This document shows, piece by piece, positions 7,695-16,511 of a stretch of 64,000 nucleotides of DNA. Under the pieces are notes generated by a model. It searched no databases and was not told where the DNA came from. It worked only from the letters and a program-made list of their open reading frames with translations. Made by a program: the position numbers and the translations under genes. Location of the stretch: positions 13,747 to 77,746 of the forward strand of contig DFHF01000045.1 of assembly GCA_002371825.1 (NCBI GenBank), given 5' to 3'. Source of the stretch: Ruminococcus flavefaciens (lineage in GTDB: Bacteria > Bacillota > Clostridia > Oscillospirales > Ruminococcaceae). Each line of letters starts with the position of its first letter. Position 1 is the first letter of the stretch.

Positions 7695-9368
7695 TTATTT
7701 TGCAGCTTCCTCATCATGATGTCTTATCTGAGCACGCTTGATCTTTCCGCCGAGAGTTTTCGGGAGCTCATCCACATACTCGATAACACGGGGATACTTG
7801 TAAGGAGCAGTCATATGCTTTACATGATCCTGAAGCTCCTTTGTAAGCTCAGGAGACGGAGTATACCCCTTTGCAAGCACTACAGTAGCCTTTACTACCT
7901 GACCTCTGATAGGATCAGGAGCGCCTGTGATAGCTGACTCAACAACTGCAGGATGAGTAAGGAGAGCGCTCTCTACCTCAAATGGTCCTATACGGTAGCC
8001 TGAACACTTTATAACATCGTCATTTCTGCCGACGAACCAGTAATATCCCTTTGAATCACGCCATGCAACATCGCCGGTATCATAATTCTCACCGCCGAGA
8101 ACAGCCTCTGTGAGTTCGGGATTCTTGTAGTAGCCGCAGAAAAGTCCGGTGGGGTGCATTTTATCGATACCGCAAACCATTATGCTGCCCTCTTCACCGT
8201 CCTCTGCCTCAGTACCGTCCGGGCGGAGAAGGTGGATATTGTAAAGCGGGGAAGGCTTTCCGGTAGAGCCGGGTTTCGGTTCAATCCACGGGAAGTTTGC
8301 GATAAGTACTGTACCCTCAGTCTGGCCGAAGCCCTCACGCATTTTTTTGCCTGTGAGCTCGTAGATACGGTTGAAAACCTCAGGATTGAGAGGCTCACCT
8401 GCATTACAGAAATTCTGTATTGATGACAGGTCATACTGAGTCATATCCTCCTGAAGCATGAAACGGTACATTGTAGGCGGAGCACAGAATGTAGTCAGCT
8501 TATAATGGCTTATTACCTCAAGGATATCCTTGGCATTGAATCTGCCGGTAAAGTCATAGGCGAACTGTATAGCACCGCATATCCACTGTCCGTAGAGCTT
8601 TCCCCAGCCGAACTTTGCCCAGCCGGAATCTGATATGGACATATGGAGCTTATTCTCCTGAACCTGATGCCAGTACTTTGCAGTGACGATATGTCCGAGA
8701 GGATGTGCAAAATTATGACAGACCATCTTAGGCATACCAGTGGAACCGGATGTGAAATATATGAGCATAGTATCAGTTGCCTTGGTAGCCTGATCGTCAG
8801 TCGGGCGCTCAAAGGTATCCGGATACTTTGCGATCTCTTCCTCAAAGAAATCCCAGCCCTCGCAGGGTTCGGCAACAGCTATCTTTCTGCGGAGAGTCTT
8901 TATCTCCGGAGCAGCCTCATTGATCTGTCTGCGGATATACTCATCATCGCAGGCGATGATTGCAGAGATCTCTGCCATATTTCCTCTGTATGATATATCA
9001 TGAGCTGTAAACAGAAGGTTTCCGGGAATGAGGATAACTCCCAGCTTATGGAGTGCGGTAGCGATGACCCAGTACTCCCAGCGGCGGCGAAGTATAAGGA
9101 GCACTACATCTCCCTTTTTAAGGCCGAGGCTGCGGAAATAGTGGCAGGTCTGGTTTGAGAGCTTTGAGATATCTGTGAATGTGAAGGTACGCTCCTTTTT
9201 ATCATGGCTGAGCCATACCAGAGCCTTCTTATCAGGTTCCTGCTTTGCCCACTCATCAACGATATCCCAGCCGAAGTTGAAATCCTCCGGAACGTTTACA
9301 CGATAATTCTGTACGAAATCCTCGTATGAATCGAATTCAATGCGGGGAAGATAACGGTCTAAAAGCAT
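7695..9368 (-). CDS. AMP-forming acyl-CoA synthetase
   Basis: This 557-residue cytosolic ligase has the ANL-superfamily signature YFTSGSTGMPKM (ATP/AMP-binding loop), the AMP motif GFGQTEG, YDTGDVAWRD, and the C-terminal catalytic lysine context LPKTLGGKIKR. These enzymes activate a carboxylic acid to acyl-AMP and then acyl-CoA. Overall it is closest to acetyl/medium-chain acyl-CoA synthetases, but the substrate cannot be fixed from sequence. It follows the XRE-cupin gene by 40 nt and is probably cotranscribed with it. AAGGAG lies 11 nt before the ATG. Confidence 0.9.
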   Translation of the reverse strand: MLLDRYLPRIEFDSYEDFVQNYRVNVPEDFNFGWDIVDEWAKQEPDKKALVWLSHDKKERTFTFTDISKLSNQTCHYFRSLGLKKGDVVLLILRRRWEYWVIATALHKLGVILIPGNLLFTAHDISYRGNMAEISAIIACDDEYIRRQINEAAPEIKTLRRKIAVAEPCEGWDFFEEEIAKYPDTFERPTDDQATKATDTMLIYFTSGSTGMPKMVCHNFAHPLGHIVTAKYWHQVQENKLHMSISDSGWAKFGWGKLYGQWICGAIQFAYDFTGRFNAKDILEVISHYKLTTFCAPPTMYRFMLQEDMTQYDLSSIQNFCNAGEPLNPEVFNRIYELTGKKMREGFGQTEGTVLIANFPWIEPKPGSTGKPSPLYNIHLLRPDGTEAEDGEEGSIMVCGIDKMHPTGLFCGYYKNPELTEAVLGGENYDTGDVAWRDSKGYYWFVGRNDDVIKCSGYRIGPFEVESALLTHPAVVESAITGAPDPIRGQVVKATVVLAKGYTPSPELTKELQDHVKHMTAPYKYPRVIEYVDELPKTLGGKIKRAQIRHHDEEAAK

Positions 9369-9408
9369 TTTAACAAAAACTCCTTTGTATATACTTCAGT
9401 AAAGTATT

Positions 9409-9954
9409 TTATTCAGCGATAACAGTCAGAAATCTTGCTTTAGTATCGCCCACGCAGCGCTGTCCATGGAGGTAAGTCGGGTTGAAGTAGATAGAATCAC
9501 CTTCATTGAGAATTATCTCCTGGTCCTCAAATACAACAGCAACAGTGCCCTTGAGTACAAGGTTGAACTCCTGGCCGGTATGCTTTACCAGCTTTGCAGG
9601 CTCATCAGACGGCTCAAGTGTAACAAGGAGCGGCTGCATAATCTTATTGGCATAACGGAAAGCAAGATCCTTGAAGCGATAGCCCTCATATCTGCTGATG
9701 CTTCTGCCCTTGCCCCTGCGGACAACATGAAATGTATCTATACGGCTGGGTTCGCCGGTAACGAGCTCATTAAAATCAACGCCGAATTTATTTGCGATCT
9801 CATAGATGACGCTTATGGGAAAATCTCCGTTTTCTTCATATCCAGCATACTGCTCCACCGGTATTCCCAGTTCCTGAGCAAGCTGTTCCTGTGTATGATC
9901 GCAAACTTCCCGCAATTCACGGATCCTTGCAGCGATCTCATTAATAGTCTCCAT
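9409..9954 (-). CDS. XRE-type HTH regulator with cupin domain
   Basis: In this 181-residue transcription factor residues about 8-65 form an XRE/Cro helix-turn-helix (LREVCDHTQEQLAQELGI) and residues about 110-180 a cupin_2 barrel (HTGQEFNLVLKGTVAV, GDSIYFNPTYLHGQRC). Such proteins sense a small ligand through the cupin and usually regulate their own operon. It is the first gene before the acyl-CoA synthetase, which suggests it senses an organic acid or acyl-derived ligand. AAGGAGG precedes the ATG and a good promoter lies just upstream. Confidence 0.9.
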   Translation of the reverse strand: METINEIAARIRELREVCDHTQEQLAQELGIPVEQYAGYEENGDFPISVIYEIANKFGVDFNELVTGEPSRIDTFHVVRRGKGRSISRYEGYRFKDLAFRYANKIMQPLLVTLEPSDEPAKLVKHTGQEFNLVLKGTVAVVFEDQEIILNEGDSIYFNPTYLHGQRCVGDTKARFLTVIAE

Positions 9955-9989
9955 AACGTGACCTCCTTAATAATTGGTACATAAGTATT

Positions 9990-10019
9990 ATCATATCACA
10001 TTTTATATGGTTTTGTCAA
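9990..10019 (-). promoter_or_regulatory. predicted promoter of XRE-cupin / synthetase operon
   Basis: On the minus strand TTGACA (10014-10019) and TATGAT (9990-9995) are spaced 18 bp, about 36 nt before the start codon. Confidence 0.65.
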
Positions 10020-10080
10020 GAATAATGGATAAAAATCGGCTCAAATGCAATCAAAAATCGCCACATTATCCATTAAACAG

Positions 10081-10146
10081 GAGAGACAGGAGCTCTACAG
10101 GAATAATCACCGCAGAATATCAGCAGGTAAAGACTGCCTGTCTCTC
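10081..10146. repeat. long-armed inverted repeat 3' of VWA gene
   Basis: GAGAGACAGG (10081-10090) pairs perfectly with CCTGTCTCTC (10137-10146). The intervening 46 nt show further imperfect pairing. It lies 12 nt past the end of the VWA gene and may end the five-gene transcript, though no good T-run follows on either strand. Confidence 0.5.
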
Positions 10147-10157
10147 AGATTATAAGC

Positions 10158-11321
10158 TTATCTTTTATCATATGCCGTTTTCTCGAATATCCTGAGGTCA
10201 CGGCGTTTCAGTGCAGCCTCCAGAAGCTCCGGAAGCTTTTCCGGCGGGCAGGCAAAACATGGTATCCCCAGTGAAGATGCCTTTTCTGCAAGACCTGATT
10301 CAAAGCAGGGCTTTCCGCTGTCAGATATAGCAAGAAGTATCACCAGATTTACTCCTGAATCCTTAAGCTCCTCCAGTCTGCGGATAAGCTGAGCCCGGTT
10401 GCCGCCCTCATAAAGGTCAGTAACGATGAACATGGTAGTTTTATCCGGCTCAGTGACAAGCTCCTGACAGTAAGCAACAGAGTTGTTGATATCCGTACCT
10501 CCGCCAAGCTGTATACCGTATAGCAGCTCCACAGGGTCACTGCAAAGGTCGGTCAGGTCATTGACGGCAGTATCGAAAGCGACTATATGAGTCCTGACTG
10601 AACGTATGCTTGCGAGAATACACCCCATTATAGAGGAATAAATAGCTGATTCCCCCATTGAGCCGCTCTGGTCGATATCGAGAATCACTGTCCTGGAAGC
10701 AGAACGGGAAGCTCTCTCGTAGAAGTAGAACCTCTCCGGAAGCAGTACCCTTCTCTGAACATCGTAGTTTTTAAGGTTGCGGCGGATAGTCATTTTATAG
10801 TCAAGCGCCGCAGCCGAGGGTATAGGTGAATGCTCACGGCGATTCAGAGCTGCAGTTACCGAGCGCCGCAGGTCGTCTGCCAGCCGTCTGTTGATATCCT
10901 CAACTATTTTTGCTATATATGCCCTTGCATTTTCCTTTGATTTTTCCGGTATCTGATCCTTGAGCATGAGCAGAAGTGAAGCAGTCGAAACATCAGGCTC
11001 CAGCTCCTCAAGCATTTCGGGCTCCATCAGCAGTTGTTTCAGCCCTTTGCGTTCGATAGCATCCTTCTGAATGACCCTGATCTCCATTGGTGAAAAAAGC
11101 GAGCGTAGATCTCCCAGCCATTTGGTCAGCATAGGAGAAGAGGGGCCATGTCCGCCAAGCTTTCCGCTGCCTGAGCTGTTTCCGCCGTATATCTGTGAAA
11201 GTGCTGTATCCATAAGGATATCCTCAGCAGAAAGGCCTCCGCAGCCAAAGGACTCAAGCTGCTTCTGTGACTCAGCCCCCAGTATAAGTCTCCACCTTTT
11301 AAGTATCTGCATATCTTCCAT
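10158..11321 (-). CDS. VWA-domain protein of MoxR-associated operon
   Basis: This 387-residue cytosolic protein has a C-terminal von Willebrand A domain from residue about 200. The metal-ion-dependent adhesion site is complete: DIDQSGSMGES (DxSxS), the Thr in GGGTDINNS and the Asp in VTDLYEGG. The N-terminal half is helical and basic. MoxR-type AAA+ ATPases and VWA proteins are established partner pairs (RavA-ViaA, NorQ-NorD, CbbQ-CbbO) that remodel or insert metal into client proteins. It is the last gene of the five-gene operon. The ATG at 11321 is preferred, 1 nt past the upstream stop with TTGGAG 9 nt before it; a TTG 21 nt earlier is less likely. Confidence 0.9.
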   Translation of the reverse strand: MEDMQILKRWRLILGAESQKQLESFGCGGLSAEDILMDTALSQIYGGNSSGSGKLGGHGPSSPMLTKWLGDLRSLFSPMEIRVIQKDAIERKGLKQLLMEPEMLEELEPDVSTASLLLMLKDQIPEKSKENARAYIAKIVEDINRRLADDLRRSVTAALNRREHSPIPSAAALDYKMTIRRNLKNYDVQRRVLLPERFYFYERASRSASRTVILDIDQSGSMGESAIYSSIMGCILASIRSVRTHIVAFDTAVNDLTDLCSDPVELLYGIQLGGGTDINNSVAYCQELVTEPDKTTMFIVTDLYEGGNRAQLIRRLEELKDSGVNLVILLAISDSGKPCFESGLAEKASSLGIPCFACPPEKLPELLEAALKRRDLRIFEKTAYDKR

Positions 11322-11322
11322 A

Positions 11323-13542
11323 TCAAATATCTCCAAAATCAAAATCGTCCAGTTCGTCGATAGTCTGCTGTTCCTCTGCTGTGACTTCAGCGGTTATGAT
11401 CTCAGCAGCCTGCTGGGAAGATATGCCCAGCACCTCTCCAATATTCTCAGCAATATCATTTTTCTCCGCCGGAGTAAATTCGGCAAAGGTTCGCCTGAGA
11501 GCGATAAGAACAGGCTTGAATTCCTCATCATCAAGGCCTCTGATAAATCCGCAGAGCTTCTCCCAGAGTGTAAGCCTGCCTATGAGACTGCGGCGGTTGC
11601 GCCTTGCAAGTCCCTCAAACCAGGCTGCTCCCTCTGCAGGAGGAGTCCCCTTAGAGAGGCGGCGGGATACCAGCTCAGAAAGCTTATCCGGTGAGATCTC
11701 TCCTTTTTCTGCAAGAAGAGCACAGGCAAAGCCTGAGACAAGAGGATTTACAATGTCACTGTCAGCTATCTCAGAAAGGAGCTTTCTGAGCCGGCCGCTG
11801 TCGAGGAAATCGTGAGCAAGACAGGCATCATAGACCGCAGCTGCAGCATTTATCATATCCTCCGCCGCACCGGCATCACATATACAGGCTGAGTAGGCCT
11901 GTAAACAGAATTTCAGGAACAGCTGGCTGATTATGCCTGTCAGAGGCTCGGGATCAAGCTTTCTGATGCTTCCGAAGCGTACTATAGCTGACAAGGTGCC
12001 GATGGTCCTGCCCTCATCTGAAGGGGAAGCGCAGTCTGCTGCCATTTTCTGAACAGCGGAGACCGCAGTTTTTATGCAGTCAGGAAGTCCGCAGAGCATG
12101 GCTGTATAAAGCGTTTCAGCCGTAGTGCTCAGATCCTCCGAGTTTATAAGCTTCATATCAAGAGAAGCTCTTGCAGCCTCCTCTACTGTATCACCGTTCA
12201 GTGAAGCTTCAACTATCTGAATCTCTGTCTCAGGGGTCCAGCTCACCATCCATTTTTCCGACCAGGTAGCATTATCCTGAGCTGCGGCTAACTTTTCGCC
12301 AAAATTTACTCCTGCCTGCCTCAGCCTGTGCATGAAGAAGGAGCGGTTCAGGTCAAGGAAGGCTGACTTCTCAGACTTTACCCGCAGGTTCTCACGCAGA
12401 TCAAGATCCAGCTCCTGGGCAGAGGCTGTACGGAACCTTTCAAGCTTTAGCTCTTTTAGCTGATGCATGAAGTCCTCCTGCACCGAAGTGCAGACTGTAC
12501 CCTCTGGAAGCTCACCTATCCTGGTACCTATCTCAACATCAGCGCAGGCAAGGGATATCTCACCGAAACTGCCGTGTCCGAGACAGGTCACAGCAGCATC
12601 TCTCAGATCAGAAAGTGCCGGCAGTCTTCCTCCACGCATAGCAGCCAGAGTTTCTCCCAGACGCTGAGCCTCTATCACCTCTGCCGACGAAGCAGAAAAG
12701 CCGTTCCCACGCTGATATGCAGCAAGCCTTGAAAGATATTCAGGAGCAGTATTTTCCAGTGTTCCCCTGATCCGGTTATTCCAGAGCAGCTCAAAATATG
12801 CCGGAGCTTTGCTGCCTGCTCCATAGCCTGAGCGAGAAGAGAGACGGTAGTATGAATAGGGCATCAGCGTTGACTTTGCTCCGACTATATTCAGCTTCTC
12901 CGTAAGCTTAAAATCCTTTTCGGTAAATGGTATATTCTTTATCCCGCTGGTATGGAAAGCGCCTGTTATGACCGCAGCTTTTCCGTATTTCTCCTCAGAC
13001 TCTGCTATTCTCCGGCGCATATATGCCTCACGCAGTTCATTATGCTCATCAGACTTTGAAAATTCACGGATGGATCTTCCGTATTCCTCAGCAGCAGCGA
13101 TAAAGTCCTCATAATTTTCAGAGTGCTCGAACCGGTATTCCCAGAATGTATCGGTATCCAGACCAGTCAGCTTTTCAAGCTTAGAATATATGCTCTCACC
13201 GTCGGCTGCCTCTCTTTCATTTTCCTCTGCTGCAAGGATACTGCCTGATGGAAGATCACAGAATTCCACAGGAACGCTGTGTTTTTTTGCCCATAGCATA
13301 GCCTGATATTCCGGAGAGAACTCAGCCATAGGATACATCACCGTCCGCACCGGAGCTTCTGTGGTATACGCAAGTATGGCCGCAGGCAGCCTTACCTTTC
13401 TGCCGCAGAGGCCGTCTATCAGTGCGCTCAGGTCAGAGGGACCTTCTATGAGCACAATATCCGGAGCAGTCCGGTCGAGAAATTCCCTTACATAATACGC
13501 ACAGGCCGGAGACAGATGTCTTACGCCGTAATACTCAGCCAT
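11323..13542 (-). CDS. DUF5682 family protein, TraB/ChaN-like N-terminus
   Basis: This 739-residue cytosolic protein has at its N-terminus motifs shared in order with TraB/PrgY-type proteins: GVRHLSP (residues about 6-12), IVLIEGPSD (about 30-38), REAYMRRRI (about 170-180) and AAVITGAFHTSGI (about 190-203). Residues after about 260 form a long helical region rich in Leu/Ala. DUF5682 is known from MoxR/VWA/SWIM gene neighbourhoods; its activity is not established, and the TraB resemblance is my inference. The ATG overlaps the MoxR stop (TAATG), so translation is coupled. Confidence 0.85.
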   Translation of the reverse strand: MAEYYGVRHLSPACAYYVREFLDRTAPDIVLIEGPSDLSALIDGLCGRKVRLPAAILAYTTEAPVRTVMYPMAEFSPEYQAMLWAKKHSVPVEFCDLPSGSILAAEENEREAADGESIYSKLEKLTGLDTDTFWEYRFEHSENYEDFIAAAEEYGRSIREFSKSDEHNELREAYMRRRIAESEEKYGKAAVITGAFHTSGIKNIPFTEKDFKLTEKLNIVGAKSTLMPYSYYRLSSRSGYGAGSKAPAYFELLWNNRIRGTLENTAPEYLSRLAAYQRGNGFSASSAEVIEAQRLGETLAAMRGGRLPALSDLRDAAVTCLGHGSFGEISLACADVEIGTRIGELPEGTVCTSVQEDFMHQLKELKLERFRTASAQELDLDLRENLRVKSEKSAFLDLNRSFFMHRLRQAGVNFGEKLAAAQDNATWSEKWMVSWTPETEIQIVEASLNGDTVEEAARASLDMKLINSEDLSTTAETLYTAMLCGLPDCIKTAVSAVQKMAADCASPSDEGRTIGTLSAIVRFGSIRKLDPEPLTGIISQLFLKFCLQAYSACICDAGAAEDMINAAAAVYDACLAHDFLDSGRLRKLLSEIADSDIVNPLVSGFACALLAEKGEISPDKLSELVSRRLSKGTPPAEGAAWFEGLARRNRRSLIGRLTLWEKLCGFIRGLDDEEFKPVLIALRRTFAEFTPAEKNDIAENIGEVLGISSQQAAEIITAEVTAEEQQTIDELDDFDFGDI

Positions 13543-14627
13543 TATGCGTTACGCTCCCTGCATTCCGCATAGAGTGAGGCATAGTCACTGCCCTTTTTCC
13601 GCATAATATTTTCGAGATATTCCTCCCAGGCCGCCTTATCCTTGTCGTCATCCTTGACTACAGCTCCCTGTAAAGCGGCAGCCAGCTCAGAATCGGTGAC
13701 CTTGCCGTTTCCGAAGCTTCCTGCCAGCGCCATACTGTTGACCATCAGCGATATAGCCTCAGCTGAGGAGAGCACACCGCTGGTAGGCTTTATTTTCAGC
13801 TGACCATCCAGAGTTTTGCCCTCACGGAGCTCACGGAATACTGTAACTATCTTTACAAAATCGCTGTCAGCCGGCATAGCGGAATTCAGCTCCATATCCT
13901 TTGAGAGCTGAGCCACACGGGTCTTTACAATATCTATCTCAGTCTGCATATCTGCCGGCGGAGGAAGGATAACGATATTGAATCGTCTTTTCAGCGCCGA
14001 TGACATTTCGTTCACGCCCTTGTCACGGGTATTGGCAGTTGCAATAATGGAGAAGCCCTTCTTCGCAGCCACTTCTTCCGAGAGTTCTGGGATGGATATG
14101 CGTTTTTCCGAGAGTATGGAAATGAGTGCATCCTGGACCTCGCTGGCGCATCTGGAGATCTCCTCGAATCTTGCGATAGTACCTGTTTCCATAGCATTGT
14201 ATATAGGGCTCTTCACCAGTGAATCAAAAGACGGCCCCTGTGCAAGGAGCATGGCATAATTCCATGAATAGCGTATCTGCTCCTCAGTAGTGCCGGCAGT
14301 TCCCTGTATCACCTGTGAGGAATTGCCGTTTATAGCAGCAGTAAGGTGCTCTGAGAGCCATGATTTAGCAGTTCCCGGTTCTCCGATGAGAAGAAGCGCA
14401 CGGTCAGTAAGCAGGGTAGCTATACATATCTCCACCACTCTTCTGTCGCCCATATATTTCGGAGTTATCTCCGTATCTCTGACCTTTCCGCCCATGATAT
14501 ATTTGAGCACCGAAGCCGGTGACATCTGCCAGCCCTCAGGTACCGGTGATTTTTCGTTTGCTATCAGTGCATCTATTTCATTTTTATAAAGCTGTTCTGC
14601 TGACAGCCTGAGAATATCCTGTGCCAT
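13542..14627 (-). CDS. MoxR-type AAA+ ATPase
   Basis: This 361-residue ATPase has Walker A GEPGTAKS at residues 82-89, a Walker B-like segment IARFEEIS at 151-158, sensor 1 in IIATANTRD at about 194-202 and the arginine finger region SALKRRFN near 210-217. This is the MoxR branch of AAA+ ATPases, which form hexamers and act with VWA partners as chaperones. The Walker B acidic pair reads EE instead of the usual DE. It sits between the HEAT-like gene (5-nt gap) and the DUF5682 gene (TAATG overlap). Confidence 0.92.
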   Translation of the reverse strand: MAQDILRLSAEQLYKNEIDALIANEKSPVPEGWQMSPASVLKYIMGGKVRDTEITPKYMGDRRVVEICIATLLTDRALLLIGEPGTAKSWLSEHLTAAINGNSSQVIQGTAGTTEEQIRYSWNYAMLLAQGPSFDSLVKSPIYNAMETGTIARFEEISRCASEVQDALISILSEKRISIPELSEEVAAKKGFSIIATANTRDKGVNEMSSALKRRFNIVILPPPADMQTEIDIVKTRVAQLSKDMELNSAMPADSDFVKIVTVFRELREGKTLDGQLKIKPTSGVLSSAEAISLMVNSMALAGSFGNGKVTDSELAAALQGAVVKDDDKDKAAWEEYLENIMRKKGSDYASLYAECRERNA

Positions 14628-14632
14628 TGTAA

Positions 14633-16501
14633 TTACTCCTTTACTCCGTGATTTGCGAGGACACGTTTTATATCATCCATAAAAACGTTATTGTATGAGA
14701 ACTTATCGGACTTCATTTCAGCCATAAGCCTTTTGCAGTCGCCTATGATGACTTCCTCAGGGATAGAATTATTTTCTATGTAATAGGTCCAGTACCTTGG
14801 GTGATCGTGTTTAAGGATGAACCTTGCATAGTTATATACCATTCCGTCAAGAGGCCTTGAAGCCACCTTGGGCAGCAGCAGCATAGCCTCATCGCAGGGA
14901 TAATTCCTTATCATATTCCATGCGAATTTTTCCGCAGCGTCTCTGACTCTTTCACGGTCAGAAGACTGACATATGCCCAGAAGGTACTGAAACAGCGTAC
15001 ATCTCTGCTTCATGTTTTCAAAAGCGATATCACGCTCCCGGCCTGTTTTAAGCAGTGCCTGTATCTCGTTATGGTCATACACGACAACAGGGTCCGTCAT
15101 AAAGGAAAGAATATCATCGGTGATCGATCTGAACAGCTTGATATTAAGGTAATCCTCACTGCTTGAGCTATAATTTCTCCTGAGCCTGTACCATCCGTCA
15201 GGTGTTGCAAATATATGGCGGATGATATAGATCACATCCCTGTCATATGATCTATGGTCGGTACATATCTTTTTGCAGGCATTTTCCGGATCCTCTGTCA
15301 GCTCCAGAACAAGTGCAGATAATGAGAAATACACAGGATATTTACTGTAAAGCCTCCTTATCATATCACGGTAAACTGCATCCTCATGTTCAAAGAGATT
15401 ACTGATAAGCGGTTTGTTGATGGATGTATAACTCGGCTCTTTGCTGTAAGGTACTTTTTCCGGATCACGTTTATAGTAATCCTCAGCCCATCTTTCATAA
15501 ACATCGATAATACCGTCCTTTTTATTTGCAAGAAGATCATAATACCCGTATTTGAAGGGATGCTCAGGGTCTTTATCCTTTATTCCGTTTTCTATAACAT
15601 GGAGATTTTCTTTGCGGGCATAATTTTCAGCTGCTTCCCCATATGAAGTGACAAGGAATTCAAAGCTTGTGCTTTTCGGACTGTCCGCCATTTTCTTTAT
15701 CGGAGCCTCCGCAGCTTCTGAGTTGAGCTTTGCAAGTGAAAGAAGGGCTGCATTCTTCACTTTTCCCTTTGAAATTTTATAAAGAGTTGTAAGCTTCTCC
15801 TCATTATCTGCGGAATAAGCCATTGCCTCTATAGCAGCTATGCGTATCCCCTGCGGATCACTTTCATCTTCAGCAAGAGCTGTATAGCGGTCATTATATT
15901 TATCACGGTACACACTGCTTATGAACCTGACCTGATTGCCTGTAGCTCTGCTGTCAGAGAGATCAAGTGAATCAAACAGCAGCGTAACGATAGTTTCTCC
16001 GTAAACAGCTTCAGCATTAACAAGAAGGTCTGCCACACCTGTACCGTTCTTTCCGGCTATATCCAAAAATGCAGAAAGTATCCTCGGGTCTGCAAGGCAT
16101 CTGAAAAACTCCCCGTCATACTCCTGATCTGCATATTGAGTTTTTCTGATCTTCTCTCTGTTGGCTTCAAGAGCATTGAGAGTGAGCTGTGCAGGCTTAA
16201 TGTACTCTCTCGGCTCAGCCGGAGCAGTTTCGGAGCTGTCGGCAAAGGTACCCTGAGTCACAGCAAGAGCATCAGCAAGAGCGATACAGTCGATGATATC
16301 AGCCGCCTTATTCTCCGATCCAAGAAGAGCACTGCACATAGCGTAAAGCCGTCCGAACACTTTATTCGCCTCTGACATAGGCTGAAAAGCCTCGATCGCA
16401 CGTTTCAGGCGAAAATCCTCAGCAATAAGTGAGCATCCTGCGGCAGCCGAAGCATAAAGACGATTTCTCAGTTCATAAAAGGGATTTGTTCTGACTTCCA
16501 T
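14633..16501 (-). CDS. large alpha-helical (HEAT-like) protein of the MoxR operon
   Basis: This 622-residue protein has no signal peptide or membrane segment. The middle third shows HEAT-like helical pairs (for example IRIAAIEAMAYSADNEEKL, then KVKNAALLSLAKLNSEAAEA). No catalytic motif was recognised. In this setting it probably acts as a scaffold or client-recognition subunit for the MoxR ATPase. It begins 10 nt after the SWIM gene stop and ends 5 nt before the MoxR start. Family not identified with certainty. Confidence 0.7.
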   Translation of the reverse strand: MEVRTNPFYELRNRLYASAAAGCSLIAEDFRLKRAIEAFQPMSEANKVFGRLYAMCSALLGSENKAADIIDCIALADALAVTQGTFADSSETAPAEPREYIKPAQLTLNALEANREKIRKTQYADQEYDGEFFRCLADPRILSAFLDIAGKNGTGVADLLVNAEAVYGETIVTLLFDSLDLSDSRATGNQVRFISSVYRDKYNDRYTALAEDESDPQGIRIAAIEAMAYSADNEEKLTTLYKISKGKVKNAALLSLAKLNSEAAEAPIKKMADSPKSTSFEFLVTSYGEAAENYARKENLHVIENGIKDKDPEHPFKYGYYDLLANKKDGIIDVYERWAEDYYKRDPEKVPYSKEPSYTSINKPLISNLFEHEDAVYRDMIRRLYSKYPVYFSLSALVLELTEDPENACKKICTDHRSYDRDVIYIIRHIFATPDGWYRLRRNYSSSSEDYLNIKLFRSITDDILSFMTDPVVVYDHNEIQALLKTGRERDIAFENMKQRCTLFQYLLGICQSSDRERVRDAAEKFAWNMIRNYPCDEAMLLLPKVASRPLDGMVYNYARFILKHDHPRYWTYYIENNSIPEEVIIGDCKRLMAEMKSDKFSYNNVFMDDIKRVLANHGVKE

Positions 16502-16511
16502 AATTTCCTCC

